Numbered from the stretch's first letter, positions 41,915 through 50,901 are shown. The stretch is DNA of 60,714 nt from Acidimicrobiales bacterium (GCA_025456085.1 JALOLF010000008.1:1-60714), one strand, 5' to 3'. The notes: generated from the sequence alone by a model not told the origin. Numbers and translations: made by a program.

Positions 41915-43300
41915 TCAGCCGAGCTGCTTCATGGCCCGCAGCAGCAGCGGGTCCATCTCACCGGTCGAGCGGCCGGCGTCGAGCTGGGCGTCCTGGCGCA
42001 GCAGGGCCCGACGGGTGAGGGCTGCGCCCACGAAGCGGAGGGGCTCGGGCGGGAACGTGGGCTCGACGGCGTCCACGAAGCACAGCTCGGTGAGCTCGCT
42101 GCGCCGTCCCAGCACCTTGTCGCGCAGCACCTTGCCGCCGGTGTGGCTGGGGGCCACCCCGTGGCCGTTGTAGCCCACGCCGTAGTGCAGGCGGCCGTCC
42201 AACAGGCTGCCGAACAGGGGCAGGAACGACACCGTGATGCCCACCGGGCCGCCCCAGTGGTGCGTGAAGCGCACCCGGTCGAGCTGCGGGAAGGTGCGCC
42301 GGAAGGTCCGCTGGAGGCCGGCGAAGACCTCGTCGTTGCGGTCGTGGCGCGCGGCGATGGCGCCACGGGGGTAGATGATCCCGTCGCTGCCGCCCCACAG
42401 GATGCGTCCGTCGAGGGTGCGCCGGTAGTAGTGGACGTAGTTCCGCTTGTCCTCGATGCCGCAGTGGTCGTCCCAACCGACGTCGTCCCACTGGGCGTCG
42501 GTGAGGGGCTCGGTGAGGGCGATGTAGGTGTACAGGGGCACGATGCGACGTCCCAGGCGCTCGCTCTCGGCGGCCCAGGCGTTGGTGGCCAGCACCACCT
42601 GGTCGGCCACCACCTCGCCCCCGGCCGTGGCGACACGTAGCCGGCTTCCCGATTCCTCGATGTCGGTGACGCCGGTCTGCTCGAAGACCTGCGCGCCCAG
42701 GCCGGCCACCACGTCGGCCAGGCCGACGGCCAGCTTGGCCGGGTGCAGCACGCCGCAGTGGGTCTCGTGCAGACCGCCGTGGTAGGTGGGGGAGTGCACC
42801 CGGGCCTGGGCGTCGTCGGCGCTGAGGCGGGTGAAGCCGTCCAACCCGAGCGCCTCCGCCGCGTCGAGGTCGTCGTCGATGCGGCGCTGTTGGCCGGCGT
42901 TGGTGGCCACGACCAGGAGCCCGCCGTGGCGCCACTCGCACTCGATGGCGTGACGCTCGACCGCCTCGCCGATCTCGTCGACGGAGTCCGCCACCGCCCG
43001 GTGGGCGGCGCGGGCGCGCTCGTCGCCGTGGTTGCGGCGCAGGTGGGCGAGGCTCATGTCGAGCAGGGTCATGGCGAACCCGCCGTTGCGGCCGCTGGCG
43101 CCGAACCCGATCGTCTCCTGCTCGAGCACGGCGACGCGCAGCGCCGGCTCCTCGAGCAGCAGGTGGTACGCGGTCCACAACCCGGTGTACCCGCCGCCGA
43201 CGACGGCGACGTCCACCTCGAGGCGTCCGGCGAGCGAGGGCCCGGGATCGCGCCGGGCGGTCTCGAGCCAGTAGATCGAGGAACCGAGCGTCGGGGCCAT
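41915..43300 (-). CDS. FAD-dependent oxidoreductase (DAO family, PuuB-like)
   Basis: A 461-residue flavoprotein. LEVDVAVVGGGYTGLWTAYHLL is the ADP-binding dinucleotide fold near residue 27. VAVLEQETIGFGASGRNGGFAMTL follows, the SGRNGG motif typical of gamma-glutamylputrescine oxidase-like and glycine oxidase-like enzymes. VVADQVVLATNAWAAE and GYNGHGVAPSHTGGKVL (substrate/FAD closing motif) complete it. It oxidises a primary or secondary amine or amino acid; the substrate is unknown. A CAGACT box ends 8 nt before the ATG. Confidence 0.9.
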   Translation of the reverse strand: MAPTLGSSIYWLETARRDPGPSLAGRLEVDVAVVGGGYTGLWTAYHLLLEEPALRVAVLEQETIGFGASGRNGGFAMTLLDMSLAHLRRNHGDERARAAHRAVADSVDEIGEAVERHAIECEWRHGGLLVVATNAGQQRRIDDDLDAAEALGLDGFTRLSADDAQARVHSPTYHGGLHETHCGVLHPAKLAVGLADVVAGLGAQVFEQTGVTDIEESGSRLRVATAGGEVVADQVVLATNAWAAESERLGRRIVPLYTYIALTEPLTDAQWDDVGWDDHCGIEDKRNYVHYYRRTLDGRILWGGSDGIIYPRGAIAARHDRNDEVFAGLQRTFRRTFPQLDRVRFTHHWGGPVGITVSFLPLFGSLLDGRLHYGVGYNGHGVAPSHTGGKVLRDKVLGRRSELTELCFVDAVEPTFPPEPLRFVGAALTRRALLRQDAQLDAGRSTGEMDPLLLRAMKQLG

Positions 43301-43342
43301 GCCCCGCAGTCTGCCAGCGCCGCGGTCGCCGTGCCGCCGGTC

Positions 43343-44344
43343 TCAGGTGGCGGCGGTGAAGGTCTCGGCGTCGACCCGTCGCAGCGAGCGGAGCAGCGCC
43401 ACGGCGTCGTCGCCGTCGACGCCCTGCGGGTAGCTCGGCCCGTCGAGCGACCAGCGGCCGTCGGGGAGGTCGACCCAGATCTCCTCGTACTCGCCGTTCG
43501 GCGTGTAGCCGTCGAGACGCACACCCCGGATGGGTGTGCCGTCGTCGAGGGAGCCGAGCTGTCCGCAGGTGCGGCCCTGCTCCGGTGGGGGACAGCCCGG
43601 TGTCGGGGCGGGGCGCTGCATCGACAGCTCGACCCACTGCCCGCCGGTGGCGAAGGTGACCGTCACGTCGTCGGGGGACCAGCCCTGGGCGACCCGGGTG
43701 AGTCGCCAGCCGGCGACCGGGGGATCGAGGGTGCGGCCGTCGACCAGGGCCAGCGGCACGCCGGCGGCCTCGTAGCGCTCGGCCCGAGCGGCGTCCGCGA
43801 TCGCCGGGGCGCGCGCCGTGCCCACGGCCACGGGGACGCCGATGCCCAGCGCGGCCGCGACGAGCAGGGGCACGGCCCGCCGGCTGGCGACGATCCCGGC
43901 GGCCCAGCCGACGAGCACCACGCCGCCGCAGAGGGCGGCCGACGTGGCGACGAGGACCAGCCCCCCGAGGCCACCCCGGCGGACGCTCTCCCCGCCGACG
44001 GCGATGGCGGCGGGGACGCCGATGCAGGCCGCGACCGCGGCGATCCCGGTGACGAGGCGACGGCCGCGGGGCACGGCCCGGCGCACACCGACCACCAGCG
44101 CCGCCGTGAACGCCACGGTGCCGACGAGCGCCCCGGCCAGGACGCCGACCACGGCGTCGCCGAGCGCCTCGAACTCGCCGCCCCGGTCGTCGGACGCCGC
44201 GACGGCGAAGACCAGCACCCCGGTGGCGGCGGCCGCCGCTCCCCCCGACACGAGCGCACCCACCACCGCGACGACGAGCGCGGCGGTGCGGCCCGGTCCG
44301 GCTTCGGCAACGTGGTCCTCCGGCGCGCCGGCGGTCGTCGTCAT
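43343..44344 (-). CDS. Hypothetical membrane protein
   Basis: A 333-residue protein with about five hydrophobic helices in the first ~175 residues (Ala/Val/Gly-rich, e.g. AALVVAVVGALVSGGAAAAATGVLVF). A soluble C-terminal domain of ~155 residues follows, containing two cysteines (PGCPPPEQGRTCGQL) that may form a disulfide. This suggests an extracytoplasmic C-terminal domain. No known domain is recognised and the neighbours give no clear functional hint. Confidence 0.7.
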   Translation of the reverse strand: MTTTAGAPEDHVAEAGPGRTAALVVAVVGALVSGGAAAAATGVLVFAVAASDDRGGEFEALGDAVVGVLAGALVGTVAFTAALVVGVRRAVPRGRRLVTGIAAVAACIGVPAAIAVGGESVRRGGLGGLVLVATSAALCGGVVLVGWAAGIVASRRAVPLLVAAALGIGVPVAVGTARAPAIADAARAERYEAAGVPLALVDGRTLDPPVAGWRLTRVAQGWSPDDVTVTFATGGQWVELSMQRPAPTPGCPPPEQGRTCGQLGSLDDGTPIRGVRLDGYTPNGEYEEIWVDLPDGRWSLDGPSYPQGVDGDDAVALLRSLRRVDAETFTAAT

Positions 44345-44375
44345 CGGGTGCCCACCCGCCCGGTCATCAGCCGGC

Positions 44376-45233
44376 TCAGGAGACCTCGACCGGTTGGCCG
44401 ACCCGGAGGCGGCCTCCGGCGCGGACCGTCGCGTACACGCCGAGGTTCTGGTCGGCCTCCCGCACCACGGTGCGCATGAGGCGGCGGTCCTGCGGGAGGT
44501 CGGCGAAGCCGTGGGTGATCATCACGCACCGGGGACACGGGCCCACGACGTCGAGCTCGACGTCGCCGACGTGCAGCGTGCGGCCCACCCATCCCTGCTC
44601 GACGAAGCCCTCGCTGCCGCCGGCCAGCACCACGTTGGGGCGGAACCGACGCACGTCGATCCGCGAGTCGGGCGCCAGCGAGGCCAGGTGGGCCAGCGAC
44701 GCCTCGGTCAGCACCAGTAGGGGGTAGGCGTCGTAGTGCGTGCCGGGAGGGGACTCGAACTCGATGATCTCGGGCGGGAACAGCGACAGGTCGGGCAGCG
44801 GCTCGTCGGCGTCCCGACCGAAGACCTGCTGCAGCTCGGTCAGCAGGTCGTCGCTGTCGGGGGCACCGCGCCGGTAGTGGTCCAGGTCGTCGGCGGGAGC
44901 CAGGGGCAGCAGCGTCACGGGATGGTCGATCGCCGCGCCCACCCGGGCGTGCACCTGGGGGTCGTCGCTGGACACCGTCGTGCCGTCGGGGAGGGTCACC
45001 TCGACGTGCGGCGTGGCGCCACCGGAGGCCGGCTCGTCCAGGTAGCGAGCTGCGAAGGCCATCAGGCCGGGCAGCTTCTTGGCGCCACGGATGCCGCCCC
45101 GCACCTCGTCGCGGCAGGCCCAACCCCGGTCGCCCACCACCCCGAGCCCGTCGACGTCGACCGCGGGCAGCGCCTGGCCCGCCATGCTCTTCACCGGGTA
45201 CCGCCACAGCTGGCTGATCGTCAGGTCGTCCAC
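44376..45233 (-). CDS. MOSC domain-containing protein
   Basis: A 285-residue protein with the two-part layout of mitochondrial amidoxime reductase/YcbX-like proteins. The N-terminal MOSC_N barrel includes ISQLWRYPVKSMAGQALPAVDVDGLGVVGDRGWA. The C-terminal MOSC domain has RRFRPNVVLAG and VGPCPRCVMITHGFADLPQDR, in which the Cys of GPCPRCVM is the predicted molybdenum-cofactor ligand. It could reduce N-hydroxylated compounds or insert sulfur. GTG 45233 is the start giving the conserved N-terminus; longer frames are shadows. Confidence 0.88.
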   Translation of the reverse strand: MDDLTISQLWRYPVKSMAGQALPAVDVDGLGVVGDRGWACRDEVRGGIRGAKKLPGLMAFAARYLDEPASGGATPHVEVTLPDGTTVSSDDPQVHARVGAAIDHPVTLLPLAPADDLDHYRRGAPDSDDLLTELQQVFGRDADEPLPDLSLFPPEIIEFESPPGTHYDAYPLLVLTEASLAHLASLAPDSRIDVRRFRPNVVLAGGSEGFVEQGWVGRTLHVGDVELDVVGPCPRCVMITHGFADLPQDRRLMRTVVREADQNLGVYATVRAGGRLRVGQPVEVS

Positions 45234-45309
45234 CGCCCCAGCTTGCCCGCGATGCGCACGCCGTGCCGGAGTGGGCGTCGCCGCCCCGCCGGCGGCTTGA
45301 CTGGGGGCC

Positions 45310-45747
45310 ATGACCACCATCACCGCCGAGCTCACCGAGGGCTATGTCGTGCGCATCTCCGACGGTCGCCACCAGTGGCTCGCCGACGAGCCGCTCGACG
45401 CGGGCGGCACCGACGTCGGGCCCAGCCCCTACGAGCTGCTCCTGGGTTCGCTCGCCGCCTGCACGGCCATCACCGTGTCCCTCTACGTGCAGCGCAAGGG
45501 CTTCGCCGTCACCCGGGTGAACGCCGAGTACACCTTCGACCGGGTGCACGCCGAGGACTGCGCGACCTGCGACGACGACGCCACCGGCGTGCTCGACCGG
45601 GTCCGCAGCCACGTCGTGGTGGAGGGCGACTTCGATGCCGCCACCGCCGAGCGGGTCCGCCAGATCGTGTCGCGCTGCCCGGTGCACCGCACGCTCGAGG
45701 CGGGCGTGCACTTCGACGAGACGGTGGAGGTCAGGCCGGGGTCGTGA
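45310..45747 (+). CDS. OsmC family protein
   Basis: A 145-residue peroxiredoxin-like protein. GPSPYELLLGSLAACTAITVSLYV has the first redox Cys, and IVSRCPVHRTLEAGVHF the second, as in OsmC/Ohr-type thiol peroxidases. It would reduce organic hydroperoxides. The gene has Cys at both positions, so it is not a selenoprotein. It overlaps the convergent methyltransferase gene by 17 nt. Confidence 0.88.
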   Translation: MTTITAELTEGYVVRISDGRHQWLADEPLDAGGTDVGPSPYELLLGSLAACTAITVSLYVQRKGFAVTRVNAEYTFDRVHAEDCATCDDDATGVLDRVRSHVVVEGDFDAATAERVRQIVSRCPVHRTLEAGVHFDETVEVRPGS

Positions 45748-46852
45748 CCAGGAGGCGGACGTCGATCCCGCCGTTGGTGGTGCGCAGCGCCTCGTGCAGC
45801 GCCAGACCGGTGTGGCCGGCCAGTCGGGGGTCGACCACGAGCAGGCCGACCCGCCAGCCGGGCAGCCGCTCCCGGGCGACGCGTCCCAGCCGGGCGTGCA
45901 GGTTGCGCAGGTCGCCGCCACCCACGCGGCTCCCGTAGGGCGGGTTGGTGAGCAGCCAGCCCGGGCCCGTGCCGGCGGGCGGCACCACGTCCGAGACGGT
46001 TCGCCGGCTCACCTCCACGTCGGCGAGCACGCCCGCCCGTTCGGCGTTGGCCCGCGTCGCCGTCACGGCGCCCTCGTCACGATCGCTGGCCACCAGCGCC
46101 ACCTCGGCTGCAGGGCGCGCCCGGCGTCGGGCCTCGCCCATGACGCTGGCCCACGTGCCGGGTCGGAAGCCGCCCCAGTGCTGGAAGGCGAACCCCCGAC
46201 CGAGGCCGGGCGCGAGGTCCCGGGCCAGCAGCGCCGCTTCGATGGGGATGGTGCCCGAGCCGCAGAACGGATCGACGAGCGGCGTGGTGCCGTCCCAGCC
46301 CGCGGCCAGCAGGAGGGCCGCGGCCAGCGTCTCGCGCAGCGGCGCCTTGGCGGTGGCGAGACGCCAGCCCCGCCGGTGCAGCGCCGCGCCGGAGCTGTCC
46401 ACCGAGACGGTGCACCGGTTCCGGTGGAGGCGCACCACCACGAGCTGTCCCGTCCCGGCGTCGATGTCGCCCGGGAGCCCCGGCGGGCGTCCACAGGCCG
46501 CGGCCAGTCGCTGCGCGATCGCACCGCTGTGGTACAGCCGGGACGCCGAGGCGCTCACCCGGAACACCGGCGCCCGGTCCCCGCCGAGGTAGCGGTGCCA
46601 GGCGAGCGTGGCCGCGCCGTCCTCCAGCTCGGCGAACGTGCGGGCCGGGAACGAACCGATCCGCACGAGGACGCGGGTGGCGGTGCGTGCCCACAGGTTG
46701 ACGGCGTACAGCTGCCGTTCGGTGAGGGCCACGGCGACACCGCCCCGGGTGGGTGTCGCGGTCCGTACGCCGAGGGCGGTGAGCTCACCGTGCAGCACCG
46801 TCTCGAGGCCGGGGGTGCAGACGACCAGGCAGTCGTGGCGGGCAGGTGGCAC
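45731..46852 (-). CDS. THUMP-domain class I SAM-dependent RNA methyltransferase (RlmL/TrmN-like)
   Basis: A 373-residue enzyme. Residues ~1-160 hold a THUMP/ferredoxin-like RNA-binding part (CTPGLETVLHGELTALG, RIGSFPARTFAELEDGA). The Rossmann methyltransferase follows: LVDPFCGSGTIPIEAALLARDLAPGLGR (SAM motif I), then LLTNPPYGSRVG, the NPPY motif of N-methyltransferases acting on guanine or adenine bases. It methylates rRNA (G2445-type) or tRNA (position 6). The GTG start is supported by TAGCGT 8 nt upstream. Confidence 0.88.
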   Translation of the reverse strand: MPPARHDCLVVCTPGLETVLHGELTALGVRTATPTRGGVAVALTERQLYAVNLWARTATRVLVRIGSFPARTFAELEDGAATLAWHRYLGGDRAPVFRVSASASRLYHSGAIAQRLAAACGRPPGLPGDIDAGTGQLVVVRLHRNRCTVSVDSSGAALHRRGWRLATAKAPLRETLAAALLLAAGWDGTTPLVDPFCGSGTIPIEAALLARDLAPGLGRGFAFQHWGGFRPGTWASVMGEARRRARPAAEVALVASDRDEGAVTATRANAERAGVLADVEVSRRTVSDVVPPAGTGPGWLLTNPPYGSRVGGGDLRNLHARLGRVARERLPGWRVGLLVVDPRLAGHTGLALHEALRTTNGGIDVRLLVTTPA

Positions 46853-46860
46853 GTGGTGCG

Positions 46861-46866
46861 ACGCTA
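46861..46866 (-). promoter_or_regulatory. Leaderless -10 of the RNA methyltransferase gene
   Basis: TAGCGT on the minus strand (46866 to 46861), 8 nt before GTG 46852. It is the same hexamer as in the two promoters at 5032-5060. Confidence 0.4.
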
Positions 46867-46927
46867 GTGCCCGGATGCCGGGGCGGTGGCCGACGGTCGG
46901 CGGGGTTCCCGGCGGGAGGAGGCCGAC

Positions 46928-47332
46928 GTGCTGGACGCGGTGGACGGGTACTGGCGGGCGATCCGCACCGCCTCGACCGATCCGGTGGATCCGGCGTCGC
47001 CCGAGCTCGACCGGTTCGCCAGCGGCGACGCCCGTGCGGTCGCCGTCGACTACCTGGAAGGGCTGGTGAGCAGAGGTCAGGCCGTGCGCTACCCGAGCCA
47101 GCCCGTGGGGCCGGTCAGCCGGGAGATCATCGAGCGGTCCGCGACCTCGGCGTCGGTGCGGGGCTGTGAGGTGTACGACGGCGCCGTGTACCTGGTCGCC
47201 GACGGCACGGTCGTGGCCGACGCCGTCGAGGCGGCCTCCGTGCGCTTCGAGCTGGTCCTCGTCGACGGGCAGTGGAAGGTGGCGGTGAACCGCACGCTGG
47301 CCAGCTACCCCGGCCAGGCGAGCTGCGACTGA
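46928..47332 (+). CDS. Hypothetical protein, NTF2-like pattern
   Basis: A 134-residue protein with the pattern of actinobacterial NTF2-like proteins: VLDAVDGYWRAIRTASTDPVDPASPELDRFASGDA, a central helix (DYLEGLVSRGQAV), then beta strands (CEVYDGAVYLVADG, ASVRFELVLVDGQWKVAVNR). No catalytic residues are apparent. GTG 46928 is chosen because a GGGAGGAGG ribosome binding site precedes it by 5-6 nt; 46886 is a longer option. No signal peptide is visible in this form. Confidence 0.65.
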   Translation: MLDAVDGYWRAIRTASTDPVDPASPELDRFASGDARAVAVDYLEGLVSRGQAVRYPSQPVGPVSREIIERSATSASVRGCEVYDGAVYLVADGTVVADAVEAASVRFELVLVDGQWKVAVNRTLASYPGQASCD

Positions 47333-47340
47333 CCGGCGGG

Positions 47341-47346
47341 TACGCT
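47341..47346 (+). promoter_or_regulatory. Leaderless -10 of the FmdB-like gene
   Basis: TACGCT, 6 nt (GGCGTC), then ATG 47353. No ribosome binding site is present. Confidence 0.45.
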
Positions 47347-47352
47347 GGCGTC

Positions 47353-47577
47353 ATGCCGCGCTACGAGTACCGCTGCCCCATCTGCGACGAGACGTTCGAG
47401 CTGCGCCGGTCCATGGCCGACTCCGACGAGCCGGCGAGCTGCTCGCAGGGCCACGTCGGAGCCCGGCGTCTGCTGTCGGTGTTCGCGTCGGTCGGCACCG
47501 CTGCGTCCTCCCCGGCGGGATCGGCGCCGGTGCCGAGCGGGCCGTGCGGCGGCTCGTGCGCCTGCTACCCCAACTGA
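47353..47577 (+). CDS. FmdB-family zinc ribbon protein
   Basis: A 74-residue protein. It opens PRYEYRCPICDETFELRRSM, the CxxC start of the FmdB zinc ribbon, with a second Cys/His element SCSQGH near residue 35. After a Ser/Pro/Gly linker the C-terminus is CGGSCACYPN, a Cys-rich tail common in this family. FmdB-type proteins are proposed regulators; the real role is unclear. It ends 3 nt from the convergent SelD gene. Confidence 0.85.
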   Translation: MPRYEYRCPICDETFELRRSMADSDEPASCSQGHVGARRLLSVFASVGTAASSPAGSAPVPSGPCGGSCACYPN

Positions 47578-47580
47578 GCC

Positions 47581-48627
47581 TCAGCGCAGCGACAGCCGGC
47601 CCCGGCCGGGCTCCTCGCCCACCCGGGCGATGACCGCGGCGGTGTGGCCGCTCGCACCCAACTCGGCCAGGACGCTCTCGCTGCGGTCCGGGCGCACGCC
47701 GAACAGGAGGCCGCCGGAGGTCTGGGCATCGGCGAGCAGGGTCACGGTCACCTCGTCCACGCCGTCGACCTGGAGCACGGGGCGGACGTGGGCCAGGTTC
47801 CGCCCCGACCCGCCGGGCACGCACCCGTCCTCGGCCAGCTCACGGGCGCCGGGGAGCAGGGGGACGGCGGCGGCGTCGACGACCACGTCGACGGCGGACT
47901 CGAGCGCCATGCGGGCCAGGTGGCCGAGCAGACCGAAACCGGTCACGTCGGTGGCCCCGGTGGCGTGTGCGGCCAGCGCCACGGCGGCGGCGACGTCGTT
48001 GAGCCGGCACATGGACGCGGTGGCCGCCTCGACGGCGGCGGGTGCCGCGATGCCCCGCTTGAGGGCGGTGGCGATGACGCCGATGCCGAGGGCCTTGGTC
48101 AGCACCAGCTCGTCGCCGGGGCGCAGGCCGGCGTTGGTGAGCAGCCGAGCGGGGTGCACCTCACCGATGACCGCCAGGCCGTACTTGGGTTCGGGGTCGG
48201 TGACGGTGTGGCCGCCGACGATCACGAACCCCCCGGCGAGGGCGGTCTCCTGGGCGCCGTCGAGCACCTCGCCGAGCAGCTCGGTGGACAGCTCCTCGTC
48301 GTTCCAGGCCACCAGGTTGAGCGCGAACAGCGGCCGGCCACCCATGGCGTACACGTCGCTCACGGCGTTGGCGGCGGCGATGCGGCCCCACGTGCGCGCG
48401 TCGTCCACCACCGGCGTGATGAAGTCCGCCGTGGCGACCAGGGCCCGCTCGTCGTCGAGGCGCCACACGGCGGCGTCGTCGCCGGTGGCGGTCCCGACGA
48501 GCAGGTCGGGGTGCGAGCTCGGGGTCACGTGGCGCAGGACCTGCGCCAGCTCGCCGGGGGCGAGCTTGCACGCTCAGCCCGCGCCGTGGCTGAACTCCGT
48601 CAGGCGTCGGCCCATCGGTTCGACCAT
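47581..48627 (-). CDS. selD: Selenide, water dikinase SelD, itself a selenoprotein (UGA at 48574-48576)
   Basis: A 348-residue selenophosphate synthetase. From ATG 48627 the frame reads VEPMGRRLTEFSHGAG, then TGA, then ACKLAPGELAQVL and on without break to 47581. U18 falls exactly on the catalytic Cys/Sec of SelD (E. coli Cys17), and K21 matches the essential Lys. The ATP/metal part follows: GTATGDDAAVWRL, TADFITPVVDD, NAVSDVYAMGGRP, VGGHTVTD, TGFGLLGHL. It makes selenophosphate from selenide and ATP for Sec-tRNA synthesis. A GGAAGGGGG ribosome binding site precedes the ATG by 8 nt. It is 49 nt downstream of the enoyl-CoA hydratase gene. Conventional calling would start ~33 residues too late, without the active site. 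Confidence 0.93.
48531..48566 (-). promoter_or_regulatory. Candidate SECIS region of selD (two hairpins)
   Basis: After the UGA, hairpin A starts 8 nt on: AGCTCGCC-ccc-GGCGAGCT (48566 to 48548), with a perfect 8-bp stem. Hairpin B follows directly: GGCGCAG-gtc-CTGCGCC (48547 to 48531), with a perfect 7-bp stem. B resembles the apical part of the E. coli fdhF SECIS (GCAGGUCUGC) but is about 14 nt further from the UGA than usual. Which one SelB would bind is undecided. Confidence 0.45.
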
Positions 48628-48676
48628 CTCACTCACCCCCTTCCGGCTTCTCGTCCCGGTCGCCGTGGCGCGCAGG

Positions 48677-49456
48677 TCACCGGCCGTCGATCTGCGATCT
48701 CCCCCGTGCCACGACACCGGCGCGGCGTCGTTCCACCTCGGCCGGGTCGAGGTGCTCCGCCGACCAGGCCCGGGAGGCGTCGGCTTCGATGCGCCAGCCC
48801 TCACCTGCGGTCACGTCGGAGACGGCCCGGTAGGTGCCCAGGATGGCCGCGACGGTTCCGGCGTCGCAGGTGGTGATGTCCGCGGCCAGGGACCGACAGG
48901 TCCACAACAGCTCTTCGTGGGGCACGACGTGGTTCACCAGTCCCCACGCGAGCGCGGTGTCGGCGTCGATGTAGTTGCCCGTCACGCTCATCTCCCGGGC
49001 CCTGCGCAGGCCCACGGCCTCGGGGAGCAGCACCGTCAGGCCCCACCCGGGGTGGACGCCGACCCGGGCGTGGGTGTCGGCGAAGCGGGCCAGGTCGCTG
49101 GCCACCAGGAAGTCGCAGGCCAGGGCCAGCTCGAGGCCGCCGGTCACGGCCGCGCCGTTGACCGCCCCGATCACCGGGGTCGTCATCTGGGGGAAGGGGC
49201 CGCGGCGGCCGCCGGCGTCGGGCAGCACCAGGTCACCGGCACCCGCTCCCAGCTCCTTCAGGTCGACCCCCGCGCAGAAGGCGGGATCGGCACCCGTGAG
49301 GATCACCGCCTCGACGGCGGCGTCGGCGTCGAGCTCGCCCATGACCTCGTGGAGGCGGCGCAGGAGCGCCCGGTTGAGTGCGTTGCGGGCTTCGGGACGG
49401 TTGAGGGTCACGGTGGCGATGTGGTCGCGCACCTCCACCAGGAGCAGATCTGCCAT
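48677..49456 (-). CDS. Enoyl-CoA hydratase/isomerase family protein
   Basis: A 259-residue crotonase-fold protein. VTLNRPEARNALNRALLRRL, AFCAGVDLKELG (oxyanion-hole region), MTTPVIGAVNGAAVTGGLELALACDF and FADTHARVGVHPGWGLTVLLP with Pro/Gly-rich active-site loop are all visible. At the usual second catalytic Glu the sequence has a His/Pro-containing HPGWG, so a hydratase or another crotonase reaction is possible. TAGCCT lies 7 nt before the ATG, implying a leaderless start. selD follows on the same strand. Confidence 0.88.
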   Translation of the reverse strand: MADLLLVEVRDHIATVTLNRPEARNALNRALLRRLHEVMGELDADAAVEAVILTGADPAFCAGVDLKELGAGAGDLVLPDAGGRRGPFPQMTTPVIGAVNGAAVTGGLELALACDFLVASDLARFADTHARVGVHPGWGLTVLLPEAVGLRRAREMSVTGNYIDADTALAWGLVNHVVPHEELLWTCRSLAADITTCDAGTVAAILGTYRAVSDVTAGEGWRIEADASRAWSAEHLDPAEVERRRAGVVARGRSQIDGR

Positions 49457-49463
49457 GTCGGTC

Positions 49464-49469
49464 AGGCTA
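49464..49469 (-). promoter_or_regulatory. Leaderless -10 of the enoyl-CoA hydratase gene
   Basis: TAGCCT on the minus strand (49469 to 49464), 7 nt before ATG 49456. It could drive selD as well, which lies 49 nt beyond the hydratase gene. Confidence 0.4.
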
Positions 49470-49510
49470 GCCAGGGTGCGATGATGCCCCGGACGGAACG
49501 GAGGACCGCC

Positions 49511-50860
49511 ATGACCGTCGACCGGGACCGGATCGCCGAGCTGCGCCAACGCGAGCAGGAGCACTTCGTCGCGACGCACCCACGCTCACGGGCGCTGGCC
49601 GAGCAGGCCGGTGCCTCGCTGCTGGGCGGGGTGCCCATGAACTGGATGCGACGCTGGCCGGGACCGTTCCCGGTCTTCGCCGCCGAGGCGTCGGGGGCCA
49701 CGGTGGTCGACGTCGACGGACACACCTACGTCGATCTGTGTCTGGGCGACACCGGCGCCATGACCGGCCACTCGCCGGCCGCCACCGTCGCCGCCGTGCA
49801 GGCCCAGGCGGCTCGGGGCATCACCACCATGCTGCCCACCGCCGATGCGGCATGGGTGGGCGAGGAGCTGGCCCGCCGTTTCGGACTGCCCTTGTGGCAG
49901 ATAGCGATGACCGCCACCGACGCCAACCGGTTCGCCCTGCGCCTGGCCCGCCACGCCACGGGCAGGCCCAAGGTGCTCGTGTTCAACTACTGCTACCACG
50001 GCAGCGTGGACGAGTCCCTGGCCGTGCTGAAGCGGGGCCGGGTGCGGGCCAGCTCCGGCAACGTCGGCCCGCAGGTCGATCCGTCGGCCACGACGGAGGT
50101 GGTGGAGTTCAACGACGTGGCCGCGCTCGAGGCGGCCCTCGCGACCGGCGAGGTGGCGGCGGTGCTGGCCGAGCCGGCACTGACCAACATCGGCATCGTG
50201 CACCCCGAGCCGGGCTACCACGATGCACTGCGCCGGCTGACGCGCGACACCGGCACCCTGCTGATCATCGACGAGACCCACACCATCTGCGTGGGACCGG
50301 GCGGCGCCACGGCGGCGGACGGTCTCGAGCCCGACCTGTTCACCATCGGCAAGCCCATCGGCGGCGGCATCCCGGTGGCGGCGTTCGGCATGACCCACGA
50401 CGTAGCGGCGCGGGTGGCCGGCGAGGTCACCTACTCCGACGACAGCGACATCTCCGGCGTGGGTGGGACCCTGTCGGGAAACGCCCTGGCGCTCGCCGCG
50501 GTGCGGGCCACCCTGGGCCAGGTGCTGACCGCCGAGGCCTACGACCACACCATCCCCCTCGCCCAGCGCTGGGCCGACGGCGTGGCCGGGGTGATCGACG
50601 CCCACGGCCTGCCCTGGCACGTGCACCGGCTGGGGTGCCGGGCCGAGTACTGGTTCTGCCCACCGCCCCGCAACGGCGGCGAGGCCGCGGCTGCGGTCGA
50701 CCACGAGCTCGACGCCCTGCTGCACCTGTTCGCCCTGAACCGGGGCATCCTGCTCACGCCGTTCCACAACATGGCGCTGATGTGCCCGGCCACGACCGAG
50801 GCCGACGTGGACCGCCACACCGAGGTCTTCGCGCAGGCGGTGGCCGAGCTGATCCGCTGA
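49511..50860 (+). CDS. Class III PLP-dependent aminotransferase (glutamate-1-semialdehyde mutase-like)
   Basis: A 449-residue aminotransferase. VVDVDGHTYVDLCLGDTGAMTGHSP is the N-terminal active-site segment. VFNYCYHGSVDESL and LLIIDETHTICVGPGG (PLP-contacting Asp) follow. The PLP Lys is in FTIGKPIGGGIPVAAFG near residue 283. GGTLSGNALALAA supplies the phosphate contact. It resembles HemL but is longer at the N-terminus and lies outside any heme cluster. It is more likely an amino acid or beta-amino acid aminotransferase. ATG follows CGGAGGA. Confidence 0.88.
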   Translation: MTVDRDRIAELRQREQEHFVATHPRSRALAEQAGASLLGGVPMNWMRRWPGPFPVFAAEASGATVVDVDGHTYVDLCLGDTGAMTGHSPAATVAAVQAQAARGITTMLPTADAAWVGEELARRFGLPLWQIAMTATDANRFALRLARHATGRPKVLVFNYCYHGSVDESLAVLKRGRVRASSGNVGPQVDPSATTEVVEFNDVAALEAALATGEVAAVLAEPALTNIGIVHPEPGYHDALRRLTRDTGTLLIIDETHTICVGPGGATAADGLEPDLFTIGKPIGGGIPVAAFGMTHDVAARVAGEVTYSDDSDISGVGGTLSGNALALAAVRATLGQVLTAEAYDHTIPLAQRWADGVAGVIDAHGLPWHVHRLGCRAEYWFCPPPRNGGEAAAAVDHELDALLHLFALNRGILLTPFHNMALMCPATTEADVDRHTEVFAQAVAELIR

Positions 50861-50901
50861 GTCGGCATCGCTCGAAGGCGGAGGAAAAGTTCTGATTCGT
50901 T

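Noticed and set aside
45310-45747. OsmC protein as a further selenoprotein, since some family members have Sec.
   Set aside because: Both redox positions are encoded by TGC and there is no in-frame TGA.
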